Assembly: GCF_000723205.1 (NCBI RefSeq)
Contig: NZ_HG315671.1
Location: forward strand, 2,329,351-2,393,350
DNA: 64,000 bases
From: Formosa agariphila KMM 3901
Lineage (GTDB): Bacteria > Bacteroidota > Bacteroidia > Flavobacteriales > Flavobacteriaceae
Reading direction: 5' to 3'
The notes below the pieces were generated by a model, which had not been told where the DNA came from, searched no databases, and was given only the letters and a program-made list of their open reading frames with translations. This document shows positions 1 to 8,553 of this stretch, one piece after another. Each line of letters opens with the position of its first letter. Within the stretch, counting starts at the first letter, position 1. The position numbers and the translations under genes are program-made.

Positions 1-297
1 CCTTGTGGTTTAGTGTATATGGCCGTTTTATCATCTATAGCGACGGCAGAACCTTTACAAGGCGCATTATATATGGCTTTATTTGGATTAGGTACTATTC
101 CGTTAATGACTACAGCCATATACTTTGGAAATATGCTAAGTAATTTAGCGAAAAAGCGTATTCAAAAATTAATCCCAGTATTTGTAATAATTATTGGAAT
201 ACTATTCATTATTAGAGGACTTGGTCTAGGTATTCCGTATATGTCTCCAAAAATTAATCCAGATACTGTAGAAAGTACAATGGAATGTATAGAATAA
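1..297 (+). CDS. TauE/SafE-like membrane transporter, 3' end only
   Basis: The reading frame is open from base 1, so this is the C-terminal 98 residues of a larger protein. It begins with the PCGLVY turn that starts the second repeat of DsbD-like TauE/SafE (UreH-type) membrane proteins, followed by hydrophobic segments around residues 14-45 and 58-78. In Flavobacteriaceae such proteins often follow the cbb3 oxidase genes (ccoNOP, ccoG, fixH) and may act in copper or redox handling; the upstream genes are outside the window, so that link is inference. A strong terminator follows directly. Confidence 0.75.
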   Translation, partial: PCGLVYMAVLSSIATAEPLQGALYMALFGLGTIPLMTTAIYFGNMLSNLAKKRIQKLIPVFVIIIGILFIIRGLGLGIPYMSPKINPDTVESTMECIE

Positions 298-298
298 A

Positions 299-336
299 AA
301 AAGCAGTTGTTTTAACGTATAAAACAACTGCTTTCT
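299..336 (+). terminator. Intrinsic terminator after the TauE/SafE-like gene
   Basis: A 14-bp stem (301-314 with 320-333) with a five-base loop is flanked by A and T runs. It starts right after the stop codon at 297. Confidence 0.9.
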
Positions 337-619
337 TAAACTAAAAATTAACTAACAAACTTTTTAATTCTATGTATAACCAACCAAAATTATTATAGAA
401 TTGTTTTTGAAAAAAAACTAACTAACTATTTATACTTCAAATTTACGCTCTTAATTAGAGGTGGGCAAACTTGTATATCAACTTTACATTTTATTTAACA
501 GCAACTGTTAAAGCATTCAAAAAAAACTAAAAACATAGAGACTATTCCCTTAAAATTTTAACACAGTTCTCCTACAAATCTTCATTTTCAATGTAATCTA
601 TATTTAGATTAGACTATTA
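337..619. other. AT-rich intergenic stretch, nothing recognised
   Basis: No open frame with coding character, tRNA or structured RNA was recognised here. It lies between a terminator and the promoter of the YceI gene. Confidence 0.6.
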
Positions 620-650
620 TTTGAATTTGGTTAAATATTCTGTAATTTCG
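620..650 (+). promoter_or_regulatory. Bacteroidota-type promoter for the YceI gene
   Basis: TTTG at 620-623 is followed, after 19 bases, by TAATTTCG at 643-650. This is close to the TTTG-N19-TAnnTTTG consensus of the Bacteroidota housekeeping sigma factor. It lies about 30 bases before the ATG. Confidence 0.55.
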
Positions 651-681
651 AAGTCAATTATTAGTAATTAAAAAGTCAATC

Positions 682-1308
682 ATGAAAAAAATAACACTCT
701 TAATGGCAGTATTTGCATTAGCATTTGCTACAAGTTGTAAATCTGATAAAAAAGAAACAACCGTCACTGAAACTCCAACTGAAAAAACGGAACAATTTGT
801 TATAAAGCCAGCAGGTACGACTGTTAATTGGACGGCTTATAAAACCACAGCTAAAACCCCTGTTTCTGGTGTGTTTACCACCTTAAATTTTGAACCTCAT
901 TCTGGTGCTTCTGTACAAGAAGCCTTGAATAATGTTGAATTTTCAATTCCTGTGAGTAGTATTTTCTCTAAAGATTCTATACGCGATGGAAAGTTGCAAA
1001 AATTCTTTTTTAACGTTATGGCAGATACAGAGCTTTTAAAAGGAATACTTAAAACAAATTCTGCTACTGAAGCTGTAGCAACTATTACAATGAATGGTGA
1101 AACTCACGATTTACCATTAACGTATACCGTTGCCGAAGACAGACGCGTTTCACTTACTGGAGTTATGCAATTAAAAGATTGGAATGCTTTAGATGCTTTA
1201 AGTACGTTACATGAAGCATGCGAGGTCTTACATACAGGTGCAGATGGTGTAAGTAAAACATGGGAAGAAGTTGCCATTACCATAGACACATATTTAAGAG
1301 AAAACTAA
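682..1308 (+). CDS. YceI family lipoprotein
   Basis: Secreted 208-residue protein with a type II signal peptide (lipobox ATSC, acylated Cys19) and then a YceI-like domain filling residues 40-205. YceI proteins form a lipocalin-like barrel that binds isoprenoid-type lipids; substrate and role here are unknown. The start is the lipoprotein-type MKKITLL. It stands alone between a promoter and a terminator, with the ECF sigma gene 92 bases downstream. An antisense 61-codon frame inside it is a shadow. Confidence 0.85.
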   Translation: MKKITLLMAVFALAFATSCKSDKKETTVTETPTEKTEQFVIKPAGTTVNWTAYKTTAKTPVSGVFTTLNFEPHSGASVQEALNNVEFSIPVSSIFSKDSIRDGKLQKFFFNVMADTELLKGILKTNSATEAVATITMNGETHDLPLTYTVAEDRRVSLTGVMQLKDWNALDALSTLHEACEVLHTGADGVSKTWEEVAITIDTYLREN

Positions 1309-1331
1309 AATCTTAAATTAATTTATATTTG

Positions 1332-1358
1332 AAAAAGCTGCTCTGTGCAGCTTTTTTT
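1332..1358 (+). terminator. Intrinsic terminator after the YceI gene
   Basis: A ten-base stem AAAAAGCTGC/GCAGCTTTTT (1332-1341 with 1347-1356) with loop TCTGT runs into a T tract. Confidence 0.9.
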
Positions 1359-1400
1359 TATGACTTTATTTAACTACTTTCATCCTTTACAAAACACTAT

Positions 1401-1931
1401 ATGCAATTAGAACTTCTTATTGAAAAATTTCAGAAAAAAGACGAAAAGGCTTTTGAAATCTTATACAACATGTACGCCACAAATATTCATGGTGTAATTT
1501 ATAATATAGTTCGAGACAAAGATATTGCAGAAGAAATTATGCAAGACGTGTTTATAAAAGCATGGCATAAAGCAGAAACTTATTCTGCAGAAAAAGGTCG
1601 GTTTTTTACTTGGATTTTAAACATAGCTCGTAATGCAGCAATAGATAAAACCCGCTCCAAATCTTTTAAAAATAAAAAGCAAAACCTTGATGCTCAATTT
1701 TTCGTAGATATCTTAGAACATGGAGATAACCTAAATACAAAGACAGATGCTATTGGCATTGAGAAATTTGTAAGCAAACTTGCTAAGAAATGTATCGAGG
1801 TTATAGAGTTATTATATTTTAAAGGTTATACACAAAAAGAAGCTTCAGAGTCTCTAGATATGCCTATTGGCACTATAAAAACGAGAAACAGAAATTGTAT
1901 TAATGAATTACGAACAATGGTCTTAAACTAA
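1401..1931 (+). CDS. ECF-type RNA polymerase sigma factor
   Basis: This 176-residue protein has the two sigma-70 domains of the extracytoplasmic-function class. Region 2 lies at about residues 12-80, with the DIAEEIMQDVFIKAW core. Region 4 lies at about 125-172, with the helix-turn-helix KGYTQKEASESLDMPIGTIKT. The next gene starts one base after its stop and encodes a membrane anti-sigma factor of the RskA type, so the pair is a standard sigma/anti-sigma module whose activity should depend on release from the membrane. The regulon cannot be read from sequence. Confidence 0.93.
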   Translation: MQLELLIEKFQKKDEKAFEILYNMYATNIHGVIYNIVRDKDIAEEIMQDVFIKAWHKAETYSAEKGRFFTWILNIARNAAIDKTRSKSFKNKKQNLDAQFFVDILEHGDNLNTKTDAIGIEKFVSKLAKKCIEVIELLYFKGYTQKEASESLDMPIGTIKTRNRNCINELRTMVLN

Positions 1932-1932
1932 T

Positions 1933-2739
1933 ATGGATATTAATAATTACATAAATTCTGGTATTTTAGAGCTGTATGTTGCTGGCGCACTTTCCGAAGC
2001 GGAAAACAAGGCTGTCTACGAAAACATGCAGAAATATCCTGAAGTTTTAACCGAAGTATTACACATTGAAGCTGCTATTTTAAAACTAACCGAAGCCACA
2101 GCTCCTAAAGATAGAGTGTTAGATTTTAGTCCGATTGCAAAACATATTAATACCGAAGACACCGAGTCTAAGGTAATCAATATGAAGGCTGAAAAACTTA
2201 GGTCAAGTTGGTTGTCTTTTACTGGTTGGGCTGCTGCGGTTATATTAGGTGGTGGATTATTATGGGCTATACAGCAAAATTCTGACTTAAAAACTCAGAT
2301 TGATGTCGTAGAAACGGATAATGAATTCTTAGAACAACAAATTCAAATTGCTGATTCCGACTTAAAAGAAGCTAAAAGTTTAATTACTATTCTACGCGAT
2401 AAAGATATTTTAGCAATTCCGCTTGGCGGACAAGCAGTATATCCAGAAGCTTACGCTAAAGTATATTGGGATAAAGCTGAAAATAGTGTATATATTGATG
2501 TACAAGGTTTACCTGAACCTCCAAAAGGCAAAGTATATCAAGTCTGGTCTTTAACATTAAATCCGTTAACACCTACTAGTCTAGGAACTTTAGATAATTT
2601 TACATCAAACGAAAACAAGATTTTTGCTATGCAAAATGCTAACGCATCAGAAGCTTTCGGAATTACATTAGAGCCAGCTGGAGGAAGCACCTCTCCTACT
2701 CTAGAACAACTTTATACTTTAGGTACAGTAGATTCTTAA
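1933..2739 (+). CDS. Membrane anti-sigma factor, RskA C-terminal domain
   Basis: This 268-residue single-pass protein has a short N-terminal cytosolic sigma-binding region (residues 1-90). One transmembrane helix lies at about 93-113, followed by a predicted coiled coil at 114-150. The periplasmic domain (about 155-265) matches the anti-sigma-K factor RskA C-terminal family, with YPEAYAKVYWD and the KGKVYQVWSL strand. It is translationally coupled to the sigma factor (one-base gap) and should hold it inactive at the inner membrane. The inducing signal is unknown. Confidence 0.88.
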   Translation: MDINNYINSGILELYVAGALSEAENKAVYENMQKYPEVLTEVLHIEAAILKLTEATAPKDRVLDFSPIAKHINTEDTESKVINMKAEKLRSSWLSFTGWAAAVILGGGLLWAIQQNSDLKTQIDVVETDNEFLEQQIQIADSDLKEAKSLITILRDKDILAIPLGGQAVYPEAYAKVYWDKAENSVYIDVQGLPEPPKGKVYQVWSLTLNPLTPTSLGTLDNFTSNENKIFAMQNANASEAFGITLEPAGGSTSPTLEQLYTLGTVDS

Positions 2740-2832
2740 TTCAGCTACATCTAATTAATACACTATAACTTTTAATGTATTCGACTTTAAATTATAGCTT
2801 ATTATATGATTAAGATATACAATCTTAAAATT

Positions 2833-2870
2833 AAAAAGGGTTTGTTATGTACATAACAGACCCTTTTTCA
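2833..2870. terminator. Bidirectional terminator between convergent genes
   Basis: An 18-base near-perfect inverted repeat (2833-2850 with 2851-2868, one G-T wobble) has A and T runs on both sides. It can serve the sigma/anti-sigma operon and the leftward DUF4331/TPR operon. Confidence 0.85.
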
Positions 2871-2907
2871 AACAAAAAAACCACCAACAAAATCACTTAT
2901 AAGTCTT

Positions 2908-4200
2908 CTAAATATTTTTAATACGCTGTGTCTCTACAGGACCTAATTCGTAAGCAGCATCTAATAATTCCTTCTTTAATATTTTGGCATCTGCTAGCTT
3001 TCCATTGTCTTTATATATTTGAGCCATATGGCTTAAAATGGTAGGCTCAAAACTTTTGCCCTTAATATGGGTTTCAACGATTTGTAACGCTTTTTTATAG
3101 TCTCCTTTTTTATAATAACTCCAAGCTAATAAATCGTAAGAGTGAGGTGTAGGTCTATTTTCGACTTCTTTATATGCTAATTTTAAAGCAGAATCGAAAA
3201 TTTGTAAATCATCTGCAAATACTAATGTATTATAAGCGTTATACATGTCGCCATATTTTTTATTATTAACAGCTTTTAAATACTTGTTTAAATATTTCTT
3301 TTTAGAGCTATCGTCTCCCATAAATTCAGCAATTTCAGCCTTTAAAAGCTCATAATCTGGTGTGTTATGCTGCTGTGTAACTCGATTTAAGATATTCATT
3401 GCTTCTTCAGGATTCTTATCGTGTGAATATACAATCCATGCAATTCCTTTTTTAGAATATGCATCAGAAGGATCTAATGCTAATGCTTTTAAATAGTATT
3501 GATACGATTTTTCAATCTGACCATCATGACCGTAATAGTCGGCTATATTTGTATAAATCCATTGTTTTTTACTTGGATTATTTGACGATTCTGCCATAGC
3601 TAAAGCCTTTTCCATGTATTTAATAGCAGCGTCTAAATTTCCTTCATGATCTTGCCATTTCGCTAATCGGATAACATAATCAAAATCATTAAAATCTTGA
3701 GTTTTCACTAAATATTCAGAAGCTTCGTTCGTGTTTCCTAACTCTAGATATACATCGAAAAGCATATTTTGAGTTCCTTTTAAGTGCTCGCCTATAGATT
3801 CTGCTTTTTTAAGTAGCTCTAAAGACGCTTTAAAGCGATGTTGCGAAATATAATTTCTGGCCAAAGCTCTTAAATATCCCGAATTCTCATAGTTTGTTCT
3901 TTTATTCGCTTCAATTAAATCATGTTCTGCTTCAATTAAATCATCTATGTTTCCTGTAATTTTAAATTTAGAAGACAAGGACGCTGCTTTCTTAAGTAGG
4001 TATGGAAACTGATTTGGATGGTTTTTTAATTTTCCATTCCAAAAAGCATAATCAGCTTCTATAGAAAGCAACGCGGTCTGGTCTTCCGTTTCTACATAGG
4101 CAATATAATCGCTCTTTTGAGCTATTTGTTTATCTTCAGAAGTACAACTAAAACAAATTAGTACAATAACTGTAAGATGTATAAGTTTAAAAGTGTTCAT
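2908..4200 (-). CDS. TPR-repeat lipoprotein
   Basis: This 430-residue protein has a lipoprotein signal (FSC, Cys19) and then successive tetratricopeptide-type helical pairs across most of its length, for example LELGNTNEASEYLVKTQD, AAIKYMEKALAMAESS and SYQYYLKALALDPSDAYSKKG. TPR domains mediate protein-protein contacts; no enzymatic motif is visible. It is the last of three leftward genes after two DUF4331-type genes (67 bases from the nearer one), so it probably works with them at the cell envelope. The partner is not identifiable. Confidence 0.85.
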   Translation of the reverse strand: MNTFKLIHLTVIVLICFSCTSEDKQIAQKSDYIAYVETEDQTALLSIEADYAFWNGKLKNHPNQFPYLLKKAASLSSKFKITGNIDDLIEAEHDLIEANKRTNYENSGYLRALARNYISQHRFKASLELLKKAESIGEHLKGTQNMLFDVYLELGNTNEASEYLVKTQDFNDFDYVIRLAKWQDHEGNLDAAIKYMEKALAMAESSNNPSKKQWIYTNIADYYGHDGQIEKSYQYYLKALALDPSDAYSKKGIAWIVYSHDKNPEEAMNILNRVTQQHNTPDYELLKAEIAEFMGDDSSKKKYLNKYLKAVNNKKYGDMYNAYNTLVFADDLQIFDSALKLAYKEVENRPTPHSYDLLAWSYYKKGDYKKALQIVETHIKGKSFEPTILSHMAQIYKDNGKLADAKILKKELLDAAYELGPVETQRIKNI

Positions 4201-4267
4201 GGTGTTTTGTTTTATGTTAGTGAAAACAATAGGATAAATTTACATTCACCCTATTGCATAAAAGTGT

Positions 4268-4825
4268 CTACCAAGCAGAAGCTAAGTAAGGAAATGATGT
4301 TAAAAATGCTTTATCGTTAGCATCGACATTGTCGTTTGAAAGCCCTGGGTTTTCAGTAAAATCTTCTCCTCCAAAAATCAATAATAACTCTACTGTAATT
4401 ACATCGTCTGTTAACGCTCTACCGGTTAACACATTAGTACCATCGTAAAACGTAGTTGGACCATCTAAAGACACCGTAAGCACATCTGTAGCTAAAAGCC
4501 CAGTAAATGTTACTGCATCTAATCCTAAAGCATTAGTATCTCCTTCTTCAGCATATGCAGGACTTAAAGCTTCTAAATTAGTTTGAAACATAGATTGAAA
4601 CGCAGCAGCTTGATTAGAAGGTGTGGTAACATTAAATTGATCTTTAGCAGAAGGCGATACAAATACCGTATTTATGGCAGGCCTCCCCATTTGATCCGCT
4701 TGCATATAGGTTCCAGAAAAATCTGGTTCTGTTGTATCTATAGTCATATTATCATCGTCGCTCGAGCAGTTAAACGATAGTATTGAAACGCCAACTGCAA
4801 TTAGTATATATTTTAAAGTTTTCAT
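4268..4825 (-). CDS. Lipoprotein with the C-terminal part of DUF4331
   Basis: This 185-residue lipoprotein (signal to Cys20, then an Asp/Ser-rich linker) has a body resembling the C-terminal section of DUF4331 proteins: the QMGRPAINTVFVSP segment near residue 45 and the LTGRALTDDVITVELLLIFG to NDNVDANDKAFLTSFPYLA ending. The gene immediately upstream carries the N-terminal section as a separate exported protein, 22 bases away. The two products may assemble into one DUF4331-like unit at the outer membrane. Function of the family is unknown. Confidence 0.75.
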   Translation of the reverse strand: MKTLKYILIAVGVSILSFNCSSDDDNMTIDTTEPDFSGTYMQADQMGRPAINTVFVSPSAKDQFNVTTPSNQAAAFQSMFQTNLEALSPAYAEEGDTNALGLDAVTFTGLLATDVLTVSLDGPTTFYDGTNVLTGRALTDDVITVELLLIFGGEDFTENPGLSNDNVDANDKAFLTSFPYLASAW

Positions 4826-4847
4826 ATGTGTGTGTTTTAAAAGTTAA

Positions 4848-5498
4848 TTATTGTTTTGTTTTAGATTCTACCCAAGTATTGATCGTTCCAGAACCACCAA
4901 TCATAGATTTTGGCAACTCAACAACTACAGACATTACATTCGTTCCAGCAAAGGTGTCGCTACCTGTTTCGTTAAAACTTGATGCGTTACCAGCGATAAT
5001 CTCTGTGTATTGCGCGAAATCCATAAAGAATGGATCATCTCTTGGGCCGGCAAAAAATTTCATTCCATTAGTGTTTGCTATAACAGCATCATTGCCATAA
5101 GTAGATATATCAACCATAGCTGTTATTCCCATAGTTTCAATCTGGCTACTTAATCCAGTAGCTGTAGGTTTTACAGGTCCGAAGAAGTACATTTTACCCT
5201 CACGAGGAATTGCTTGAATTACCCAATCTTCAATTTTATCATCGTTAGTATCGATGTTAATTTCGATTAAAGTACTCTCGTCGAACATCGCATCGTTTGA
5301 AGCCGACGGACTTAATAAACCTTGTACGTTGGCAACAAACACTATATTTTTTGTGTCTTCACCTTGAAAGGCGTAAAAATCGGTAATATCGCTTGTACCA
5401 CCTTTAACTGCTGGAGCATCGATATGATCGGCTGCTACCATAAAGAAACCAGCGATTGATAAAGCTCCGATTCCTAAAATAATTTTCATTGTTTTCAT
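4848..5498 (-). CDS. DUF4331 protein, N-terminal part, exported
   Basis: This 216-residue protein has an N-terminal signal peptide (about residues 1-23), then the characteristic DUF4331 opening ADHIDAPAVKGGTSDITDFYAF, the VNVQGLLSP-like strand and LIEINIDTNDD. It ends after the VVELPKSMIG segment, where full-length DUF4331 proteins (commonly 400-500 residues) continue. The missing half is encoded by the next gene. It is the first gene of the leftward operon DUF4331-N, DUF4331-C lipoprotein, TPR lipoprotein. No frameshift scar is visible: each half has its own start and export signal. Confidence 0.82.
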   Translation of the reverse strand: MKTMKIILGIGALSIAGFFMVAADHIDAPAVKGGTSDITDFYAFQGEDTKNIVFVANVQGLLSPSASNDAMFDESTLIEINIDTNDDKIEDWVIQAIPREGKMYFFGPVKPTATGLSSQIETMGITAMVDISTYGNDAVIANTNGMKFFAGPRDDPFFMDFAQYTEIIAGNASSFNETGSDTFAGTNVMSVVVELPKSMIGGSGTINTWVESKTKQ

Positions 5499-5621
5499 AA
5501 TAGTTGAGATTTTAGTTAATGTATTTTTTGATTCTCACTCATACCTACGAAAAAAAGAAATAGTCGGTTTTGTTAAAATTATGTTAATGCTAAAAATTTC
5601 ATTTATTTAGCTCCGATATAT

Positions 5622-5629
5622 TACATTTG
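5622..5629 (+). promoter_or_regulatory. -7 promoter box (TACATTTG)
   Basis: An exact TAnnTTTG match lies 20 bases before the ATG at 5650. The -33 side (TTTC/TTTA near 5597-5605) is only an approximate match. Confidence 0.5.
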
Positions 5630-5649
5630 TAACTATAAAACTGAACGGT

Positions 5650-6828
5650 ATGAACCCATCGGCTAACGGCTGGATAAAAAAACTGATAAAAGAACTATCT
5701 AACCAAACCTTACTTGACAATCCAACAGATTACGATTTTTATAAAGCATTCCGAAACTCAGGGTTTATCTATGGCTACAACATTAAAATTGTAAACGATT
5801 ATATTATTAATGAAGACCTTACCGAAGAAGAATTATGTAAGGTTAATTTGTGCATTGCGTTTATAAATGCACATAAAACTAGTGGTACCGAATTAGGTCT
5901 TTTTGACAGTATCATTAATTTTTACACCGCTATTAACGAAAACAAAACGTCTTTTTTAGGAGACCTTTTAGGACGAGACTCTGCGGAAGTATTGGTAGAA
6001 AAAATTATGCATAAACGAATTCAGATTCATGAAAACGTTATTTCAAAAAATTTCAACCACTACATCACCAATGTATTACTCTACATTGACATTATTGCTT
6101 ACGATCACTTTTTAGAGACTAAATCGATAACAAAATCGTATTTAGAAATTTTAGAATCGACCATAATAACCATAGTTATTGAGGCGTTAAGTTTAAAATC
6201 TGAAAAAAGTGATTACGACAAAAGTTTAATTGAATTGTTTCAATCTTCATTACGCTACGAACAAGTTGGGCAATTAACTTATATAGAAGCTATAGAGAAT
6301 GCAAAAAAAATACAACATAATTTATACTATTTAGATATTGCCTGTATGGCCGCTTGGAGTGACGCATGGATAGAACCTGCTGAAGCTGAATTCTTAGAAA
6401 ACCTAAGCACTGCACTCCAAATTAATAAGGAAGACCGTAACGAATCTTTAAACGCGATTAACTTGTTTTTCAATGCGAATCGTGATAAAATACCATTATT
6501 AAGTGCAAAAAATGTGGTGAAAAGTTTCTATAACCGATCGTCTCAAATTGTAACGAAACTAATAACTAGAAATAGTCATCGGTTACTGAGAGAATTACGA
6601 GATAGTAAGGAACTTATGGTTTTACTGACAAAATCTACAGTACGAGATTTAACGTCTCAAGAACGTAAAAAAGTTAACGAACAACTCTTAGATATTTTTA
6701 AATCGATTCCGAGTTTAGCTATATTTTTACTTCCTGGAGGTGCTATTTTATTACCAATCGTGATTAAGTTTATCCCCAAATTATTACCATCGGCTTTTGA
6801 TGATAACCGTATTGAAGACGAAGATTAG
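5650..6828 (+). CDS. LETM1-related biofilm-associated protein
   Basis: This 392-residue, mostly helical, apparently cytosolic protein has no signal peptide. The C-terminal 75 residues resemble the LETM1 segment: LRDSKELMVLLTKS, then QERKKVNEQLLDIFKSIPSL and a hydrophobic stretch rich in Pro and Gly (about 355-378). A TerB-like helical stretch with acidic residues lies near 228-262 (AAWSDAWIEPAEAEFLENLS). Flavobacterial genomes carry this family under the name LETM1-related biofilm-associated protein; its biochemical role is not established. It is monocistronic and convergent with the next gene, with a one-base gap. Confidence 0.75.
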   Translation: MNPSANGWIKKLIKELSNQTLLDNPTDYDFYKAFRNSGFIYGYNIKIVNDYIINEDLTEEELCKVNLCIAFINAHKTSGTELGLFDSIINFYTAINENKTSFLGDLLGRDSAEVLVEKIMHKRIQIHENVISKNFNHYITNVLLYIDIIAYDHFLETKSITKSYLEILESTIITIVIEALSLKSEKSDYDKSLIELFQSSLRYEQVGQLTYIEAIENAKKIQHNLYYLDIACMAAWSDAWIEPAEAEFLENLSTALQINKEDRNESLNAINLFFNANRDKIPLLSAKNVVKSFYNRSSQIVTKLITRNSHRLLRELRDSKELMVLLTKSTVRDLTSQERKKVNEQLLDIFKSIPSLAIFLLPGGAILLPIVIKFIPKLLPSAFDDNRIEDED

Positions 6829-6829
6829 C

Positions 6830-8449
6830 TTATTCCTTAATAAATTTAAAACTCTTTTCAGCCTCTGCTGCTTGGCATTTTAAAAAGTATAATCCAGAAT
6901 ATAATTGTTGTGTATTAATTTCGATAGTATTGGATGAATTTAAGATTTTATTTGATTGATAAACAATACGTCCGCTAACATCTAAAATCTGATATTGTAA
7001 ACCTGAAATCTTCGAAACCCCATTTAAATACAATTGATTTTTTGTTGGATTAGGAAACAATCTCATATCATTAAAATACGCATCTTCAACAGATAATACC
7101 GTGTAAATTAAGGCTCCGCTAATTGTTTCACTTTGTAACACATCATCTGCAGTATGCGCTATAATTTTAAACCAAACGGAATCACCACTTGTTAAATTGG
7201 GTACATCTCCACTATAAATCATGTCGGAAGTATTGGCAATTAACGTATTAAAAACCTCTCCATCTGTGCTATATAAAACATCGTAAAGCGTAGTTCTTGC
7301 ATCGTCAGGGTTTTCTAAATTCCATGAAATTGGAGTTTCTGAAGTGTATAAATTATTACTTATTTCATTAATTGTAATTTCAGGATTATCGTAGCTATGA
7401 ATCAATTCTGCAAAACCAATTCCGGTAACAGCTTTACCATTTACTGTTCCTGTAATTGTAGTTGCATCTTCAAAAAAACGAATAGGAACGGTAATTTCCG
7501 CATTCTTGTGGCGTGTTGCAATTATTAAATCAACCTGATTTTGTTCTGAGGTTAATCGCCATTTGTTTGCGTAACACTTCTCTTCATCTTCTGTCCAATG
7601 ATAAGATAATCTTTCTAGTTTAAAATCACTTGTGGTATATTGTGTCGTTTCATCTACATAAGCCGAAAACACGCGATATTTTAAATTGTCTGGAATTTCA
7701 TAATCTTCGGTAAACACATGATAGGCATTAATATCCATGCCGTTTGATAGCTGAATACTAAACCATTCGTATCGTTCGCCCAAATACGGGTTAAAATCTC
7801 CATATTGCCTATCGACCCACGATGTTCCTGTAACAGATTCCGTAATACCATTTAAGGAAATATTTCCAGAAACAGTATTATGTGTTTGCGAATAGTAATA
7901 GGTATAATTTTCACTGGCTTGTTCTAAATATCCATTATCGCCTAAAATTAAAGGTGCTTTTGAACTCGTATATTCGATATCAAGCGCTCCGTATGGCGAT
8001 GTTGCCGAAATAGTATACTCAAAAGGGATTAATTGATTTTCTGAATTCCGTTTTGTCGCCCACTGATCTTGACCTCCTGTAAACACATTTGCGACAATAT
8101 TTAGTTCTGTTTCGGAAATAGACTCATAATTAACGGGTTTGGTATCGGTATAAAACATTCCTGTACTTTCGTCCATGATATTTATAATTCGAAATCCGTC
8201 GAATCCAGCATAGGAATACGTGCTTCTAAAATAAATGAGTAAATAAGTATAAGTAGTTCCTGTGGTCTTGCCAACTAATTCGCCATTAGTATACCACCAC
8301 TCTGTAGGTTCGGAAGCATGAGCACCTTCGTCTGTAGCAAATGAAATTAAGCTACCTTCTGGCGTATAGGGATATGTTTTCCAATTTTGTGCTTGAGTTG
8401 AAAAAAAGACAAAACTGACTAGTAATAAAGTAATTAGGTTGGTTTTCAT
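6830..8449 (-). CDS. CrtC/AttH lipocalin-like secreted protein with T9SS sorting domain
   Basis: This 539-residue exported protein has a signal peptide ending in TQA at about residue 20. It is followed by a CrtC/AttH-type (COG5621, predicted secreted hydrolase) domain with the hallmark PTEWWYTNGEL near residue 48 and SWVDRQYGD near 208. The last 75 residues form a type A T9SS sorting domain (LFPNPTKNQLYLNG, then a GLYFLK strand and basic end). It should be exported by the type IX system and attached to or released from the surface. Catalysis and substrate are unproven; family names suggest hydration or hydrolysis of hydrophobic compounds. Confidence 0.82.
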   Translation of the reverse strand: MKTNLITLLLVSFVFFSTQAQNWKTYPYTPEGSLISFATDEGAHASEPTEWWYTNGELVGKTTGTTYTYLLIYFRSTYSYAGFDGFRIINIMDESTGMFYTDTKPVNYESISETELNIVANVFTGGQDQWATKRNSENQLIPFEYTISATSPYGALDIEYTSSKAPLILGDNGYLEQASENYTYYYSQTHNTVSGNISLNGITESVTGTSWVDRQYGDFNPYLGERYEWFSIQLSNGMDINAYHVFTEDYEIPDNLKYRVFSAYVDETTQYTTSDFKLERLSYHWTEDEEKCYANKWRLTSEQNQVDLIIATRHKNAEITVPIRFFEDATTITGTVNGKAVTGIGFAELIHSYDNPEITINEISNNLYTSETPISWNLENPDDARTTLYDVLYSTDGEVFNTLIANTSDMIYSGDVPNLTSGDSVWFKIIAHTADDVLQSETISGALIYTVLSVEDAYFNDMRLFPNPTKNQLYLNGVSKISGLQYQILDVSGRIVYQSNKILNSSNTIEINTQQLYSGLYFLKCQAAEAEKSFKFIKE

Positions 8450-8553
8450 AGCGGTTGATTTACTATGAAAATTAGAAGTTTATATAAAGTTTCTAAAAAA
8501 TAATCTATAAACACCACTAATTCAACGCTAAAGCGCTAAAAATCAAGCAAATT

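Noticed and set aside
4583-5100. Rightward open frames of 65 and 105 codons
   Set aside because: They are antisense to the two DUF4331 genes, with no family resemblance or start context.
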